Origin: Nesterenkonia massiliensis
GTDB taxonomy: Bacteria; Actinomycetota; Actinomycetes; Actinomycetales; Micrococcaceae
Assembly (NCBI RefSeq): GCF_000455245.1
Contig: NZ_HG005167.1
Location: 207,419 to 247,324 of the forward strand
Direction of reading: 5' to 3'
DNA: 39,906 nucleotides
Below the pieces are notes generated by a model, which made no database searches, was not told where the DNA came from, and saw nothing but the letters and a program-made list of their open reading frames with translations. Position 1 is the stretch's first letter; each line of letters begins with the position of its first letter. Below, piece by piece: positions 26,589-35,675 of the stretch. The translations under genes and the position numbers were made by a program.

Positions 26589-26677
26589 GGGACTAGCTTT
26601 AGGTGTGAAGGCGAGCGTGAGCTCGGCGAGAGCGTGGCGGGGTTTCCCCGCCCGCGGGACTAGCTTCGGGACTAGCT
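26589..26677 (+). repeat. Three copies of GGGACTAGCT around an intergenic repeat
   Basis: GGGACTAGCT occurs at 26589-26598, 26656-26665 and 26668-26677 within the DUF4191-lipA gap. The second copy is the end of repeat copy A (26627-26660). CTAG is a rare tetramer in high-GC genomes, so the clustering stands out. Confidence 0.7.
26627..26660 (+). repeat. Dispersed intergenic palindromic repeat, copy A
   Basis: This is a 34-base unit containing the hairpin GGCGGGG-TTT-CCCCGCC (26636-26652), followed by CGCGGGAC. It matches, in reverse orientation, copies B and C after sigA with only a few differences. It may also serve as a terminator after lipA. Confidence 0.75.
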
Positions 26678-26686
26678 CTGCCTGGC

Positions 26687-27751
26687 TCAGAACCCAGCAG
26701 CTACTAGGGTGGCTGCTTCCTGCTTGGTCTGGCCGGAAGGCTCGATGTGGCGAAGCTGCTCGGGGATCTCCCAGCCTTTCTTCTGCATGGCCTTGGCCCA
26801 CAGCGAACCAGCGCGGTAGGAAGAGCGCACCAGCGGACCGGACATCACACCGAGGAAGCCGATCTCCTCAGCCTCCTGCGAGATCTCCATGAACTCCTGA
26901 GGCTTGACCCAGCGGTCCACGGGAAGGTGCCTTGGAGTGGGACGCAGGTACTGGGTGATGGTGATGAGGTCGCAACCGGCGTCGTGGAGGTCTTGGAGGG
27001 CTTCAGTGACTTCTTCGCGGGTCTCACCCATCCCCAGGATCAGGTTGGACTTGGTGATCATGCCGTGCTTGCGCCCCTGGGTGAGCACATCCAGTGAGCG
27101 CTCGTAGCGGAACGCGGGGCGGATGCGACGGAAGATACGCGGGACGGTCTCCACATTGTGGGCGAAGACTTCGGGTTTGGCTTCGCAGATGCCGGCAATG
27201 TTCTCTTCCTTGCCGGAGAAGTCCGGGATCAGAATCTCCACACCGGTGCCGGGGTTCAGCTCGTGGATCTTACGGATGGTCTCGGCGTAGAGCCAGACTC
27301 CCTCATCGGGAAGATCGTCGCGAGCCACGCCGGTGACGGTGGCATAACGCAGGTTCATCTCGCGCACTGATTCCGCCACCTGCAGCGGTTCTGATTCATC
27401 CAGTGCACCGGGGCGGCCGGTGTCGATCTCGCAGAAATCACAGCGCCGGGTGCAGGCGGATCCTCCGATGAGGAAAGTGGCCTCGCGGTCTTCCCAACAT
27501 TCAAAGATGTTCGGGCAGCCGGCCTCTTCGCAGACAGTGTGCAGACCTTTGGAGCCCACGCGTTTCTTCATCGCGGCGAACTCGGGTCCCATTTTGACCT
27601 TGGTGCGCATCCACTCGGGCTTGCGCTCCACCGGCACCGCCGCGTTTTTCGCCTCGACCCGCAGCATGCGGCGGCCCTCAGGGGCAATACTGCTGCTGCG
27701 GTTTCCGCCGGTGCCACATGCTCCTGCGGTCCGTACTGCCTGTTCCGTCAC
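26687..27751 (-). CDS. lipA: Lipoyl synthase
   Basis: LipA is a radical-SAM enzyme that inserts two sulfurs into protein-bound octanoyl groups to make lipoyl cofactors. The 354-residue protein has both iron-sulfur cluster motifs: the auxiliary CX4CX5C (Cys74, 79, 85 in [12 protein letters not shown]) and the radical-SAM CX3CX2C (Cys100, 104, 107 in CTRRCDFC). The C-terminal [11 protein letters not shown] holds the usual RSSY serine. The GTG at 27751 overlaps the lipB stop by 4 bases (GTGA) and has AAGG upstream. Its products, lipoylated E2 subunits, are encoded nearby (29503-31308). Confidence 0.97.
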   Translation of the reverse strand: MTEQAVRTAGACGTGGNRSSSIAPEGRRMLRVEAKNAAVPVERKPEWMRTKVKMGPEFAAMKKRVGSKGLHTVCEEAGCPNIFECWEDREATFLIGGSACTRRCDFCEIDTGRPGALDESEPLQVAESVREMNLRYATVTGVARDDLPDEGVWLYAETIRKIHELNPGTGVEILIPDFSGKEENIAGICEAKPEVFAHNVETVPRIFRRIRPAFRYERSLDVLTQGRKHGMITKSNLILGMGETREEVTEALQDLHDAGCDLITITQYLRPTPRHLPVDRWVKPQEFMEISQEAEEIGFLGVMSGPLVRSSYRAGSLWAKAMQKKGWEIPEQLRHIEPSGQTKQEAATLVAAGF

Positions 27752-28479
27752 TTAAGGACACCTTCTTTCGGCTGCGAGATCGAGCAGGCGGTCAGCATGA
27801 GTTCGTCGTCGGAGGGCGACGGCGGCTGCTCACCTGAATAAATGTAACTGGGCAGAGCAGCGACTAATTCCGCTTCGATGCGGTCCACCACGTCTGCTGG
27901 AGTCACGGTGCGTCCAAGCTCGGCTGTGATGCTTGTGGTCCCTGCGTCTCGGATACCGCAGGCAATGATGTTCTCGAATGGATCAAGGTCATTGGAGCAG
28001 TTCAATGCGAATCCGTGCATGGTCACGGATTTGTGGATCCGGATTCCTACTGCGGCGATCTTCTTATCCTGGGCACCTCCGGTGATCCAGACGCCTGAGC
28101 GACCTTCAACGCGTGAACTGGTGATGCCGTACTCCTCAGAGAGGACCTTCATAATCACCGCTTCGAGGGTGCATACATAGTCCTTGACCAGTGCTCGATC
28201 GCGCAGGTGAAGGATGGGGTAGCCCACCAGCTGACCGCGGCCATGCCAGGTGATCTTTCCCCCGCGGTCGACGTCGACCACCGGGGTTCCGTCTTTGGGC
28301 CGGTCTTCTGCTTCAGTGCGTTTGCCGGCGGTATAAACATCAGCATGCTCCAGGAGCAGCAGTGTGGAGGGCTTCCGCCCAGCGAGCACCTCTTCGTGCA
28401 GCTGCTTCTGGAGGTCCCAGGCCTTGGTGTAGTCCACCAGCGAAGGATCGAAGCCCAGACGTCGCGTTTCCAGAGTCAT
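27748..28479 (-). CDS. lipB: Octanoyl transferase
   Basis: LipB moves octanoate from acyl carrier protein to the lysine of lipoyl domains, the step before LipA. The 243-residue protein shows [18 protein letters not shown] (residues 72-89), KIAAVGIRI with the active-site region Lys140, and Cys174 in [12 protein letters not shown]. After the catalytic domain there is a 30-residue tail not needed for the fold. On the minus strand TAGGGT (28487-28492) lies 7 bases before the ATG, which suggests a leaderless message. lipA is translationally coupled downstream. Confidence 0.96.
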   Translation of the reverse strand: MTLETRRLGFDPSLVDYTKAWDLQKQLHEEVLAGRKPSTLLLLEHADVYTAGKRTEAEDRPKDGTPVVDVDRGGKITWHGRGQLVGYPILHLRDRALVKDYVCTLEAVIMKVLSEEYGITSSRVEGRSGVWITGGAQDKKIAAVGIRIHKSVTMHGFALNCSNDLDPFENIIACGIRDAGTTSITAELGRTVTPADVVDRIEAELVAALPSYIYSGEQPPSPSDDELMLTACSISQPKEGVLK

Positions 28480-28486
28480 GCTCTCT

Positions 28487-28492
28487 ACCCTA
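28487..28492 (-). promoter_or_regulatory. Possible leaderless promoter of lipBA
   Basis: TAGGGT on the minus strand is separated from the lipB ATG by exactly 7 bases, the distance from a -10 box to the transcript start. No clear -35 box. Confidence 0.35.
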
Positions 28493-28561
28493 AACCCGCC
28501 GGGGCAGGAGGCGCTGTGGAAAACGCCTGCAGCGAGACGAAATCCGCGGCATTCTGGGGCT

Positions 28562-29560
28562 ATGAAAAGTTATGACGATGACCACAGTCTTAATGTGTCG
28601 TCACCGCCGGGGGTGGCGCGTATGGCGGTGGAGCGCCTGTTGGGTGTGGGTGGACGCTGTGCAGTGTGGTCAGTTTCTAGAACTGGACCTCCGGCGCAGT
28701 CGCATGTGTGGGCCGACTCTACGCGTCAGCCACCGGTCCGGATGGCGCTGAAAGTCCCACTCCGCAGACCCAGAGGGGTGCCCTCGCAGCGCGGTCTGGA
28801 GCAGGAATTCGAAGCCATGCTTCCGCTGATGCATCCCCACCTTATCCGCCCCTGGGGTATTGCACAGACCACGGCGGGACCAGGGCTGCTCTTGGACTTG
28901 TACCAGGGTGGCTCCGTGGCGGCGTTGCTGCGCAGTGCTGGTCGACTCAGCCCGGGGGAGACAGTCACCGCCCTGACGCCGGTAGCCGAAGCCTGTGCAC
29001 ATCTGCACCAGTTAGGGGCAGCCCATGGCGACGTCACCGCCGCAAATATCCTGCTGACCCCAGAGGGGCTGCCCGCCCTGGCAGATCTCGGGGACGCCCA
29101 ACTGCTGGGCATGCGGGTCAGAGATGCCTCACCGGCTGCAGATGTGGCTGCATTGGCTGCGACCGCATGGCTTTGTTTGACAGGGGAGCTGCCTGAAGCT
29201 CGTCAGGTGCGGTTGCCGCTGGGGTCACTGCGGCCGGATCTGGCGACGCCGCTGATCTCTCTGCTCGAGGAGTCCTTGGAGCCCTCAGACGGGATAACTG
29301 CTGACGAGTTCGCACGTGAGCTCTATGCCCAGGCTGCGCCGCAGCCGCTGAATCTGATGCGAGCAGCAGATGAGCAGGTCCTTGCCGAACTGCCCACGGT
29401 CCTGCCGACGCCAGCGGCCTCACGGGCACTGCCGGGGTGGCTCAGACGGCTGTGGGGACCAGCCCGAAAGGCTGGTCCCCACAGATCACGCCGTGATGAG
29501 GCTCAGAGCCCCAACTGGGCCTCGAAGTTGCCCTCTTCCAGACGTGCCTTCAGGGTCTGA
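28562..29560 (+). CDS. Serine/threonine protein kinase-like protein, soluble
   Basis: This protein of about 332 residues has a eukaryotic-type kinase fold: Gly-rich loop [11 protein letters not shown], the VAIK-type lysine in ALKVP, catalytic loop [12 protein letters not shown] (HGD in place of HRD, keeping Asp and Asn) and the metal site ADLGD (DLG in place of DFG). The key Lys, Asp, Asn and Asp are kept, so activity is possible. There is no membrane helix or sensor domain. The ATG at 28562 (MKSYDDDH) is chosen because the frame before it runs over the lipB promoter region. The last 58 bases overlap the converging sucB, and a terminator hairpin lies inside the 3' end, so the true C-terminus is doubtful. 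Confidence 0.7.
   Translation: MKSYDDDHSLNVSSPPGVARMAVERLLGVGGRCAVWSVSRTGPPAQSHVWADSTRQPPVRMALKVPLRRPRGVPSQRGLEQEFEAMLPLMHPHLIRPWGIAQTTAGPGLLLDLYQGGSVAALLRSAGRLSPGETVTALTPVAEACAHLHQLGAAHGDVTAANILLTPEGLPALADLGDAQLLGMRVRDASPAADVAALAATAWLCLTGELPEARQVRLPLGSLRPDLATPLISLLEESLEPSDGITADEFARELYAQAAPQPLNLMRAADEQVLAELPTVLPTPAASRALPGWLRRLWGPARKAGPHRSRRDEAQSPNWASKLPSSRRAFRV
29450..29484. terminator. Strong hairpin at the kinase/sucB convergence
   Basis: Perfect 15-base arms (29450-29464 and 29470-29484) enclose the loop CGAAA; the arms begin CTGTGGGG and end CCCCACAG. It lies 18 bases beyond the sucB stop, the right place for the sucB terminator, but also 74 bases before the kinase stop codon. A second small palindrome, ATCACG-C-CGTGAT (29485-29497), follows directly. 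Confidence 0.8.
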
Positions 29561-31308
29561 AGGAAGCGGCCGGCGTCGGCGCCGTCAACGATGCGGTGAT
29601 CGTAGGTCAGCGAGAGGTACATCAGGTGGCGGATACCGATGGTGTCATTGCCATCAGCATCGGTGACCACCTTCGGGCGCTTCTCGATCGCGCCTGTGCC
29701 AAGGATGGCAACCTGTGGCTGGTTGATGATCGGGGTATCGAAGAGAGCACCCACTGAACCGATGTTGGTGATGGTGAAGGTTCCGCCCGAGAGCTCCTCC
29801 GGTCCAATCTTGTTGGTACGGGTGCGCTCGGCAACGTCGGCGATCTTCTTGGAGAGACCGGCGATGGAGAGATCCCCTGCATCGGAGATCACCGGGACCA
29901 GCAGGCCCTTTTCAGTGTCCACCGCGAATGCCAGATGCTCGGCGTCGTGGTAGATGATCTCTTGGCTGTCCTCGTGGTACTCCGCGTTGAGCTTGGGGTG
30001 CTGCTTCAGTGCTTCGGTCACGGCAGTGGCGATAAACGGCAGGTAGGTGAGGTTGACCCCGTTCTGCTGCTTGAAGCCCTGCTTGGCCTTTGCGCGCAGG
30101 TTGACAATACGAGTCATGTCAACCTCCTGCACCTGGGTCAGCTGAGCAGAGACCTCCAGGGACTCCTTCATGCGGCGGGCGATGACCTGGCGGATTCGTG
30201 GTGCCTTCTCGGTGGATCCGCGCTTAGTGGTGTCCACCTTGACCTCCGGGGCGGCCTTGGGGGCAGCCGAGGTCTCCGCAGACTCTGCTGGTGCTGAGCT
30301 CTTCTTCGCCTCGATGGCGTCAAGGACGTCCTGCTTGCGGATACGGCCGCCAACGCCGGTGCCCTTGACCGAAGACAGGTCAACGCCTTCCTTCTTCGCC
30401 AGACGCCGGACCAGAGGAGTGACGTAGCCCTCAGCGGAAGAATCCTCCTGGGAATCCTCTGCCGCGGTGTCCTTCTCGCTGGACTTGGTTTCGGTGCGCT
30501 GCTCGGGCTCCGGTTCGGAGGCGGGCTCTTCGCTGGGTGCCTCTTCAGGCTCCTCATCCTTGGCCGGCTGCTCGGCGGGAGCAGATTCAGCTTCGGGGGT
30601 GGGCTCCTTGGACTGTGCCGCCGGGGCACCTGAGCCGATAAGGGCCAGTACGGCCCCGACCTCTACGGTCTCATCCTCGGAGACCTTCAGCTCCTGGACG
30701 GTGCCGGCGATCGGGGAGGGAACCTCGGTGTCGACCTTGTCGGTGGAGACCTCCAACAGTGGCTGGTCGACCTCCACCTCGTCGCCGACCTCGACGAGCC
30801 AGCGGGTGACAGTGCCTTCAGTGACGGACTCACCCAGTGCAGGCAGGGTCACCTCTTCGGCGTCACCGCCTGCTGCTCCGGTGTCCTCTGCCGGGCTCTG
30901 TTCCTCAGGAGTGGCTTCAGCTCCGCCGGATTCACCAGCGGCCGGGGCGGGCGCCTCTTCGGCGGCTTCAGCAGTTGCCTCAGGCGTTTCAGCCTCAGTG
31001 GCGGCGTCCTCTGCGGCCTCGGCGGTGCTCTCCGACTCATCGGAGTCATCAGAGCCCGAGCCTCCGCCGGAGCCATCGCCAATGCGCACCAGGGGCGCAC
31101 CGACCTCTACAGTCTCATCTTCAGCGACGAGTTGTTCCTCGATGACGCCGGCAATGGGGGAGGGAACTTCGGTGTCGACCTTGTCCGTGGAAACCTCCAC
31201 GATCGGCTGGTCGACCTCCACCTCATCTCCGACCTCGACGAGCCAGCGGGTGACAGTGCCCTCGGTGACAGATTCACCGAGTGCGGGAAGGTTGACGGTC
31301 TCAGACAT
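29503..31308 (-). CDS. sucB: 2-oxoacid dehydrogenase E2 (succinyl/acetyltransferase) with two lipoyl domains
   Basis: This is the E2 core of the 2-oxoglutarate and/or pyruvate dehydrogenase complex; in actinobacteria one E2 of this type is thought to serve both. Its 601 residues hold two nearly identical lipoyl domains with the lipoylated lysines at Lys43 and Lys191 ([12 protein letters not shown]), joined by Ala/Glu-rich flexible linkers. The E1/E3-binding domain (about 294-330, [16 protein letters not shown]) and the catalytic acyltransferase domain follow, with His571 and Asp575 in HRIVDGAD. lpdA (E3) lies upstream in the same direction and lipAB, which make its cofactor, are close by. Succinyl versus acetyl specificity cannot be read from the sequence; aceF is an equal name. 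Confidence 0.93.
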   Translation of the reverse strand: MSETVNLPALGESVTEGTVTRWLVEVGDEVEVDQPIVEVSTDKVDTEVPSPIAGVIEEQLVAEDETVEVGAPLVRIGDGSGGGSGSDDSDESESTAEAAEDAATEAETPEATAEAAEEAPAPAAGESGGAEATPEEQSPAEDTGAAGGDAEEVTLPALGESVTEGTVTRWLVEVGDEVEVDQPLLEVSTDKVDTEVPSPIAGTVQELKVSEDETVEVGAVLALIGSGAPAAQSKEPTPEAESAPAEQPAKDEEPEEAPSEEPASEPEPEQRTETKSSEKDTAAEDSQEDSSAEGYVTPLVRRLAKKEGVDLSSVKGTGVGGRIRKQDVLDAIEAKKSSAPAESAETSAAPKAAPEVKVDTTKRGSTEKAPRIRQVIARRMKESLEVSAQLTQVQEVDMTRIVNLRAKAKQGFKQQNGVNLTYLPFIATAVTEALKQHPKLNAEYHEDSQEIIYHDAEHLAFAVDTEKGLLVPVISDAGDLSIAGLSKKIADVAERTRTNKIGPEELSGGTFTITNIGSVGALFDTPIINQPQVAILGTGAIEKRPKVVTDADGNDTIGIRHLMYLSLTYDHRIVDGADAGRFLQTLKARLEEGNFEAQLGL

Positions 31309-31358
31309 GATGTCCGGCTCCTACTCGTTTTCTCAGGTCTAGGTCAGCTCGCAGAGGT

Positions 31359-32723
31359 TCAGCCGTGCAGAGGATGACCGAACAGGGCCATCGCGGCTTC
31401 GCCCAGTGCTTCGTTCTGGGTGGGGTGGGCATGGACAAGGGCGGCGACGTCTTCGGGGTAGGCCTCCCAGTTGACGATGAGCTGGGCTTCACCGATCTGC
31501 TCACCGATTCGGGTGCCGATGCCGTGGACGCCCACGATCGGGCCTCCCTTGACGCCAACCATCTTGATGATGCCCCCGGTGCCCAGGATGGAGGACTTGC
31601 CGTTGCCAGCGAGGTTGTACTCGGTGACCTCGATGTTCTCCTTGCCGAACTTCTCTTCAGCCTTTGGCTGGGTGTAGCCGACCGACATGATCTCAGGCTC
31701 GCAGTAGGTGACCTTCGGGATATTGATGTCCTCGACGATTACCGGGTTGTTCCCAGCGATCTCCTCGGCGACGAAGATGCCCTGCTGGTAGCCGCGGTGG
31801 GCCAGCTGCAGTCCGGGCACGATGTCCCCGATGGCGTAGATATTGCCAACGCCGGTGTGGAGGCGCTCGTTGGTGATGACAAAGCCCCGGTCCAGGGTGA
31901 TGCCCTGTTCCTCGAAGCCGAAGCCCTCGGTCACCGGGCCGCGGCCCACTGCGACCAGGCAGATCTCGGCTTCAAAGACCTTGCCGTCCTCAAGGGTGAC
32001 TTTCACGCCGTCGGCGGTCTCTTCGACCTCCTTGAAGAAGGTGCCGGTGTTGAACTTGATGCCACGCTTCTTGAAGGAGCGCTCCAGGTTCTTAATGATC
32101 GAGGGGTCCTCGTTCGGAACCAGGTTCGGCAGGCCCTCGATGATGGTGACATCGGTGCCGTAGGAGGTCCATGCCGAGGCGAACTCACAACCAATGACAC
32201 CGCCGCCGAGGACGATGGCGGACTTCGGAGTCCGGTCCATCTCCAGCGCTTCAGTGGAGGTGATGATCTTCTCGCTGATCGGCAGGCCGAAGGTCTTGGA
32301 GGTCGAACCCGTGGCCAGGACGATGTTTTTGCCCTTGTACCGGGTGCCGTCCACCTCGATCTCATTCTGGGAGACCAGCTTGCCTTCGCCTTCAATGACC
32401 TGGACCTTGCGCATCTTCAGCAGACCGGTCAGGCCCTTGTGCTTGCCGGCGACGATGCCGTCCTTGTACTCCTTGACCTTCGCAAGGTTCACGCCCTTGA
32501 AATCGACGTCGACGCCGTACTTCTCGGACTCCTTGGCATCATCAGCCAGCTCCGCCGCGTGCAGGTAGGCCTTGGTGGGGATACAGCCGGTGTGCAGACA
32601 GGTGCCGCCGAGCTTGGCCTTCTCGATCAGACCAACGGTGAAGCCATGCTGGACGGAACGCAGTGCTGCGGCATAGCCAGCGCTGCCTCCGCCGAGGACC
32701 AGGACGTCAAATTCTTCGGCCAC
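31359..32723 (-). CDS. lpdA: Dihydrolipoyl dehydrogenase (E3)
   Basis: LpdA reoxidises dihydrolipoyl groups of E2 and passes electrons to NAD+. The 454-residue flavoprotein has the FAD-binding LVLGGGSAGYAAALR at the N-terminus, the redox disulfide in GGTCLHTGCIPTKA, the NAD-binding LGGGVIGCEFASAW, AIGDIVPG, and the C-terminal HAHPTQNE with the catalytic His-Glu. It lacks the terminal cysteine pair of MerA, so it is not a second mercuric reductase. The GTG at 32723 (MAEEFDVLVLGGG) is chosen because GGAG lies 9 bases before it; the TTG at 32729 is too close to that site. sucB follows 50 bases downstream. Confidence 0.96.
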   Translation of the reverse strand: MAEEFDVLVLGGGSAGYAAALRSVQHGFTVGLIEKAKLGGTCLHTGCIPTKAYLHAAELADDAKESEKYGVDVDFKGVNLAKVKEYKDGIVAGKHKGLTGLLKMRKVQVIEGEGKLVSQNEIEVDGTRYKGKNIVLATGSTSKTFGLPISEKIITSTEALEMDRTPKSAIVLGGGVIGCEFASAWTSYGTDVTIIEGLPNLVPNEDPSIIKNLERSFKKRGIKFNTGTFFKEVEETADGVKVTLEDGKVFEAEICLVAVGRGPVTEGFGFEEQGITLDRGFVITNERLHTGVGNIYAIGDIVPGLQLAHRGYQQGIFVAEEIAGNNPVIVEDINIPKVTYCEPEIMSVGYTQPKAEEKFGKENIEVTEYNLAGNGKSSILGTGGIIKMVGVKGGPIVGVHGIGTRIGEQIGEAQLIVNWEAYPEDVAALVHAHPTQNEALGEAAMALFGHPLHG

Positions 32724-32797
32724 GATCAATTGCTCCTTGGGGTGAGACGTTTTCAGTTGTTCTTGCTCATCAGACTATCAGCTGGGCGCTTAGCCAA

Positions 32798-34351
32798 CTA
32801 CGCTCGACGAACGCCTTCGAGGTAGGTCAGCAGGGTGCGCACGCTGACGCCAGTACCGCCCTTGGGGGTGTAGCCGTAGGGAGCCTTTTCGTTGAAGGCA
32901 GGACCGGCCAGGTCGATATGCGCCCAGGGAATCCGCTTAGCATCGGCATCGAGTGCTTTGGGATCAGCGTCAGCACGGTCACCAACGAATTCGCGCAGGA
33001 ATGCTGCCGCGTTGAGCATGCCCCCGAAACGGTCAGCGGTGTTGGTCAGATCCGCCACTTCGGAGTCGAATCCGCTGCGCGCCTCCTCCGGGATGGGCAT
33101 AGCCCAGTGGGACTCGCCGGCATCCTGCGAGGCCTCGACCAGATCGTCGCGGAGATCGTCATTACCCATGACGCCCACGGTGCGCACGCCCAAGGCGATC
33201 ATCTGGGCACCGGTGAGCGTGGCAATATCGATAATCGCGTCGGGGTGTTCCTCAGAGGCAGCCACCAGCCCGTCAGCCATGACCAGTCGGCCCTCGGCGT
33301 CGGTATTGAGCACCTCCACGGTCTTGCCGCCGTAAATGGTGATGACATCCTCGGGACGCTGAGCGGTATCTGAAGGCATGTTCTCGGCCAAGCAGAGCCA
33401 GCTGGTGACCTTCACAGGCAGATTCAGCTCAGCTGCGGCCCGTACCACTGCGTAGGCCGTGGCAGCACCAGCCATATCCAGTTTCATGGTCACCATCGCA
33501 TTGGCGGGCTTCAGGGAGAGTCCGCCGGAGTCGAAGGTGATTCCCTTACCCACCAGTGCGATATGCGCGATGGGCTTAGCCGGGGAGTACTCGACGCGCA
33601 CCAGGCGAGGCTTGCGAGAGGACCCGGAGCCTACGCCGAGCAGGCCTCCGAAACCGTCCTTCTCGAGATCCTTTTCATCCCAGACCTTGACCTTCAGCTT
33701 GGTGGTCTTGCTCTGGGTCTTGACGATCTCAGCGAAGGACTCGGGGTAGAGGTGGCTGGGCGGAGTGTTCACCAGATCGCGTACTGCCCGTACAGCATCG
33801 GCGACCACTGCCGCGCGCCCCAGTGCAGGTTTGGTGTGCTTGTCCTTCAGCTCGGTCAGCACGGCGATGTGTGCCACCGGGGTTTTGCTGCGGGCTTCTT
33901 CGCTGCTCTTAAAGTGCGGGAAGCTGTAGGCGCCCAGGGCGGCACCTTCAGCGACGGCGGTGACCTGGTCCACTGTGGCGGCAGGAAGGGCCAGTGCTAC
34001 CGAATCAGCAGAAGAGAGCTGGCGGACAGCAGCACCTGCAGCGCGGCGCAGGGCCTCCAGCGAGACGCCGCCGTCGGGCTCACCGGTCAGCGGACCGACG
34101 CCGATGAGCACCAGCGTCTCAGACTTGAAGCCATCCACGCCGGGCAGCCGAAGCAGCTGGTCAGCGGCGCCGCTGGCACCGAGGGCCTGCAGGGAATCGG
34201 CCACTCCTCGTGCGGCTTTATCGGCCAGCGGATTGGGCAGCAGGATCGGGCCTTCGGGCCCCTTGGCCACGCCGAGCACCAAGGCATCGGCGTCGACCTT
34301 CTCGACGGCAGAGGACACGGCGGACACTGTGGGCTTAAAGTCGTTGATCAC
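32798..34351 (-). CDS. pepA: Leucyl aminopeptidase (M17)
   Basis: This hexameric two-metal aminopeptidase removes N-terminal residues in peptide turnover. The 517-residue protein has the M17 motifs VGKGITFDSGGLSLKP (metal-binding and active-site Lys region), MKLDMAGAA and the signature NTDAEGRLVMADGL. The N-terminal macro-like domain is complete. The GTG at 34351 starts MINDFKPTVSAV; the frame before it runs into the divergent promoter region. A TAGGAT box on the minus strand (34359-34364) ends 7 bases before this GTG, so the message may be leaderless. lpdA lies 74 bases downstream. Confidence 0.95.
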   Translation of the reverse strand: MINDFKPTVSAVSSAVEKVDADALVLGVAKGPEGPILLPNPLADKAARGVADSLQALGASGAADQLLRLPGVDGFKSETLVLIGVGPLTGEPDGGVSLEALRRAAGAAVRQLSSADSVALALPAATVDQVTAVAEGAALGAYSFPHFKSSEEARSKTPVAHIAVLTELKDKHTKPALGRAAVVADAVRAVRDLVNTPPSHLYPESFAEIVKTQSKTTKLKVKVWDEKDLEKDGFGGLLGVGSGSSRKPRLVRVEYSPAKPIAHIALVGKGITFDSGGLSLKPANAMVTMKLDMAGAATAYAVVRAAAELNLPVKVTSWLCLAENMPSDTAQRPEDVITIYGGKTVEVLNTDAEGRLVMADGLVAASEEHPDAIIDIATLTGAQMIALGVRTVGVMGNDDLRDDLVEASQDAGESHWAMPIPEEARSGFDSEVADLTNTADRFGGMLNAAAFLREFVGDRADADPKALDADAKRIPWAHIDLAGPAFNEKAPYGYTPKGGTGVSVRTLLTYLEGVRRA

Positions 34352-34358
34352 AGAACCG

Positions 34359-34364
34359 ATCCTA
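34359..34364 (-). promoter_or_regulatory. Possible leaderless promoter of pepA
   Basis: TAGGAT on the minus strand is exactly 7 bases from the pepA GTG. This sets transcription start at or within a base of the start codon. No clear -35 box. Confidence 0.35.
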
Positions 34365-34378
34365 TCCACATTCGGAGC

Positions 34379-34406
34379 GGGAATGGGGATAGATGGAATG
34401 CTGTTG
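34379..34406 (+). promoter_or_regulatory. SigmaR/SigmaH-type promoter before the PAC2 gene
   Basis: GGGAAT (34379-34384), an 18-base spacer, then GTTG (34403-34406) exactly matches the known actinobacterial sigmaR/sigmaH consensus (GGGAAT-N18-GTT). It lies 50 bases before the PAC2-family start and is on its strand. It implies induction by thiol-oxidative stress. Confidence 0.65.
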
Positions 34407-34455
34407 AGTTCAGATATGCCACCCCATCCATTTCCTTCGAGAGGAGACACCCCCG

Positions 34456-35553
34456 GTGACCGATGCTTTTGACCTGCTTCACGTGCATGCTGATGAGGAT
34501 GTCCGCACCCGCAGCTCTGCACATGGTGAGGAGCACGACGCCGCTGCTGTTGACCACGGCACCGCCCTGGTGCCGCTTGCCGCAGAGGGCGATGGTGAGC
34601 ATCTGACACTGCTGGTCTCCTGGGCCGGTCATACCGACGCCGGGACGCTGAGCGAACAGCTTTCCGATGCGCTGCTGGGTTCGCTGCCGCATAAGCGCAT
34701 CGCCAGCTTCGACGTCGACGAGCTTTTTGATTACCGGTCCCGCCGCCCGCAGGTGACCTTCAGCGATAACCGCTTCTCCGACTACCAGGGCCCGCAGCTT
34801 GATCTCTATGAGGTGGAGGATGCCCTGGGGCGGCCGTTCCTGCTGCTTACTGGTGATGAACCCGACTACCAATGGGAACGTGTTGCCAATACGGTGCTGG
34901 AGCTCATCGAGCATCTCGGAGTGCAGCTGGTCGTGGTGGTGGATGCCCTCGGTCTGCCTACTCCGCATACCCGTCCAATCGGTGTCACCGCGCATGGAAA
35001 CCGTCAGGATCTCATCGAAGGGATCTCCACCTGGTCACCTGCAGCCCAGATCGAAGCCGGATTGGCACAGATGCTGGAGATGCGTGTGGATGCCGCAGGA
35101 CGCGACGTCGTGGGCTACACCCTCCACGTTCCGCACTATTTGGCCAGTGGCAAGTACCCGCAGGTGGCGGTGGCTGCCCTGGAATATGCCGGTGCCGCGG
35201 GTGAGCTGATGCTGCCTACTGACGAGCTGCGCGAAGCAGCTCGGATGGTGGACGCGGATATCACCCGTCAGGTGGGACAGAATCCGCAGATTGCAGCTCT
35301 GGTGCGGCAGTTGGAGGCGAACTTCGATGAGTACTCGACCCCTCAGCAGCGCTCGCTGTTGGTGAAGGAAGACGACGTCGTCCCTGATGCAGAAGAACTT
35401 GGTGCCGCGGTGGAGGCTTATTTGCGCACCCAGCCAGGTGATGTGATCTTCGGCACCCGTGCCCCCGATCAGGCAGATCCTGGGGTTGATGACGAGGACA
35501 CAACAGCCGATGGCGATGGCCCCGCGGAGGGCTCAGGGCACGACGAAGACTAA
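34456..35553 (+). CDS. PAC2 family protein (proteasome-assembly-chaperone-like)
   Basis: This 365-residue protein resembles the actinobacterial PAC2 family. Landmarks are LVSWAGHTDAGTLSEQL near residue 55, the DFSDYRxxRP-type segment (seen as FDYRSRRPQVTF), the DEPDYQWERVANTVLELIEHLG helix region, and GVQLVVVVDALGLPTPHTRP with the switch to GVTAHGN. The family takes its name from eukaryotic proteasome assembly chaperones, but its bacterial role is not settled. The C-terminal 30 residues are acidic. The GTG at 34456 follows GAGGAG. It diverges from pepA and has an exact sigmaR-type promoter, which suggests a part in protein quality control under thiol stress; this is inference. Confidence 0.82.
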   Translation: MTDAFDLLHVHADEDVRTRSSAHGEEHDAAAVDHGTALVPLAAEGDGEHLTLLVSWAGHTDAGTLSEQLSDALLGSLPHKRIASFDVDELFDYRSRRPQVTFSDNRFSDYQGPQLDLYEVEDALGRPFLLLTGDEPDYQWERVANTVLELIEHLGVQLVVVVDALGLPTPHTRPIGVTAHGNRQDLIEGISTWSPAAQIEAGLAQMLEMRVDAAGRDVVGYTLHVPHYLASGKYPQVAVAALEYAGAAGELMLPTDELREAARMVDADITRQVGQNPQIAALVRQLEANFDEYSTPQQRSLLVKEDDVVPDAEELGAAVEAYLRTQPGDVIFGTRAPDQADPGVDDEDTTADGDGPAEGSGHDED

Positions 35554-35675
35554 TGCGGCTGGCCCCGGGATGCGGTTTTCCCCAGGTGGGCCACGTGGGC
35601 GCGTCCACGCCGGCATCCTCACAGTAGGCTCAGCGCCTGCTGCTGTCTGCTGTCCAGTCAGCGCAGGCTGGGGGC

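Noticed and set aside
29503-31308. The two near-identical 150-base segments in sucB as a recombination artefact or mobile repeat
   Set aside because: They encode two lipoyl domains in frame, a known architecture of E2 proteins.
31359-32723. Second mercuric reductase
   Set aside because: It has the FAD disulfide oxidoreductase fold but no C-terminal cysteine pair, and it sits with E2 and lipoate genes. It is dihydrolipoyl dehydrogenase.
31365-32825. A 486-codon plus-strand frame opposite lpdA
   Set aside because: It mirrors lpdA codon for codon in the complementary frame, and its Asp/Leu/Val-rich product matches no family. lpdA on the other strand is certain.
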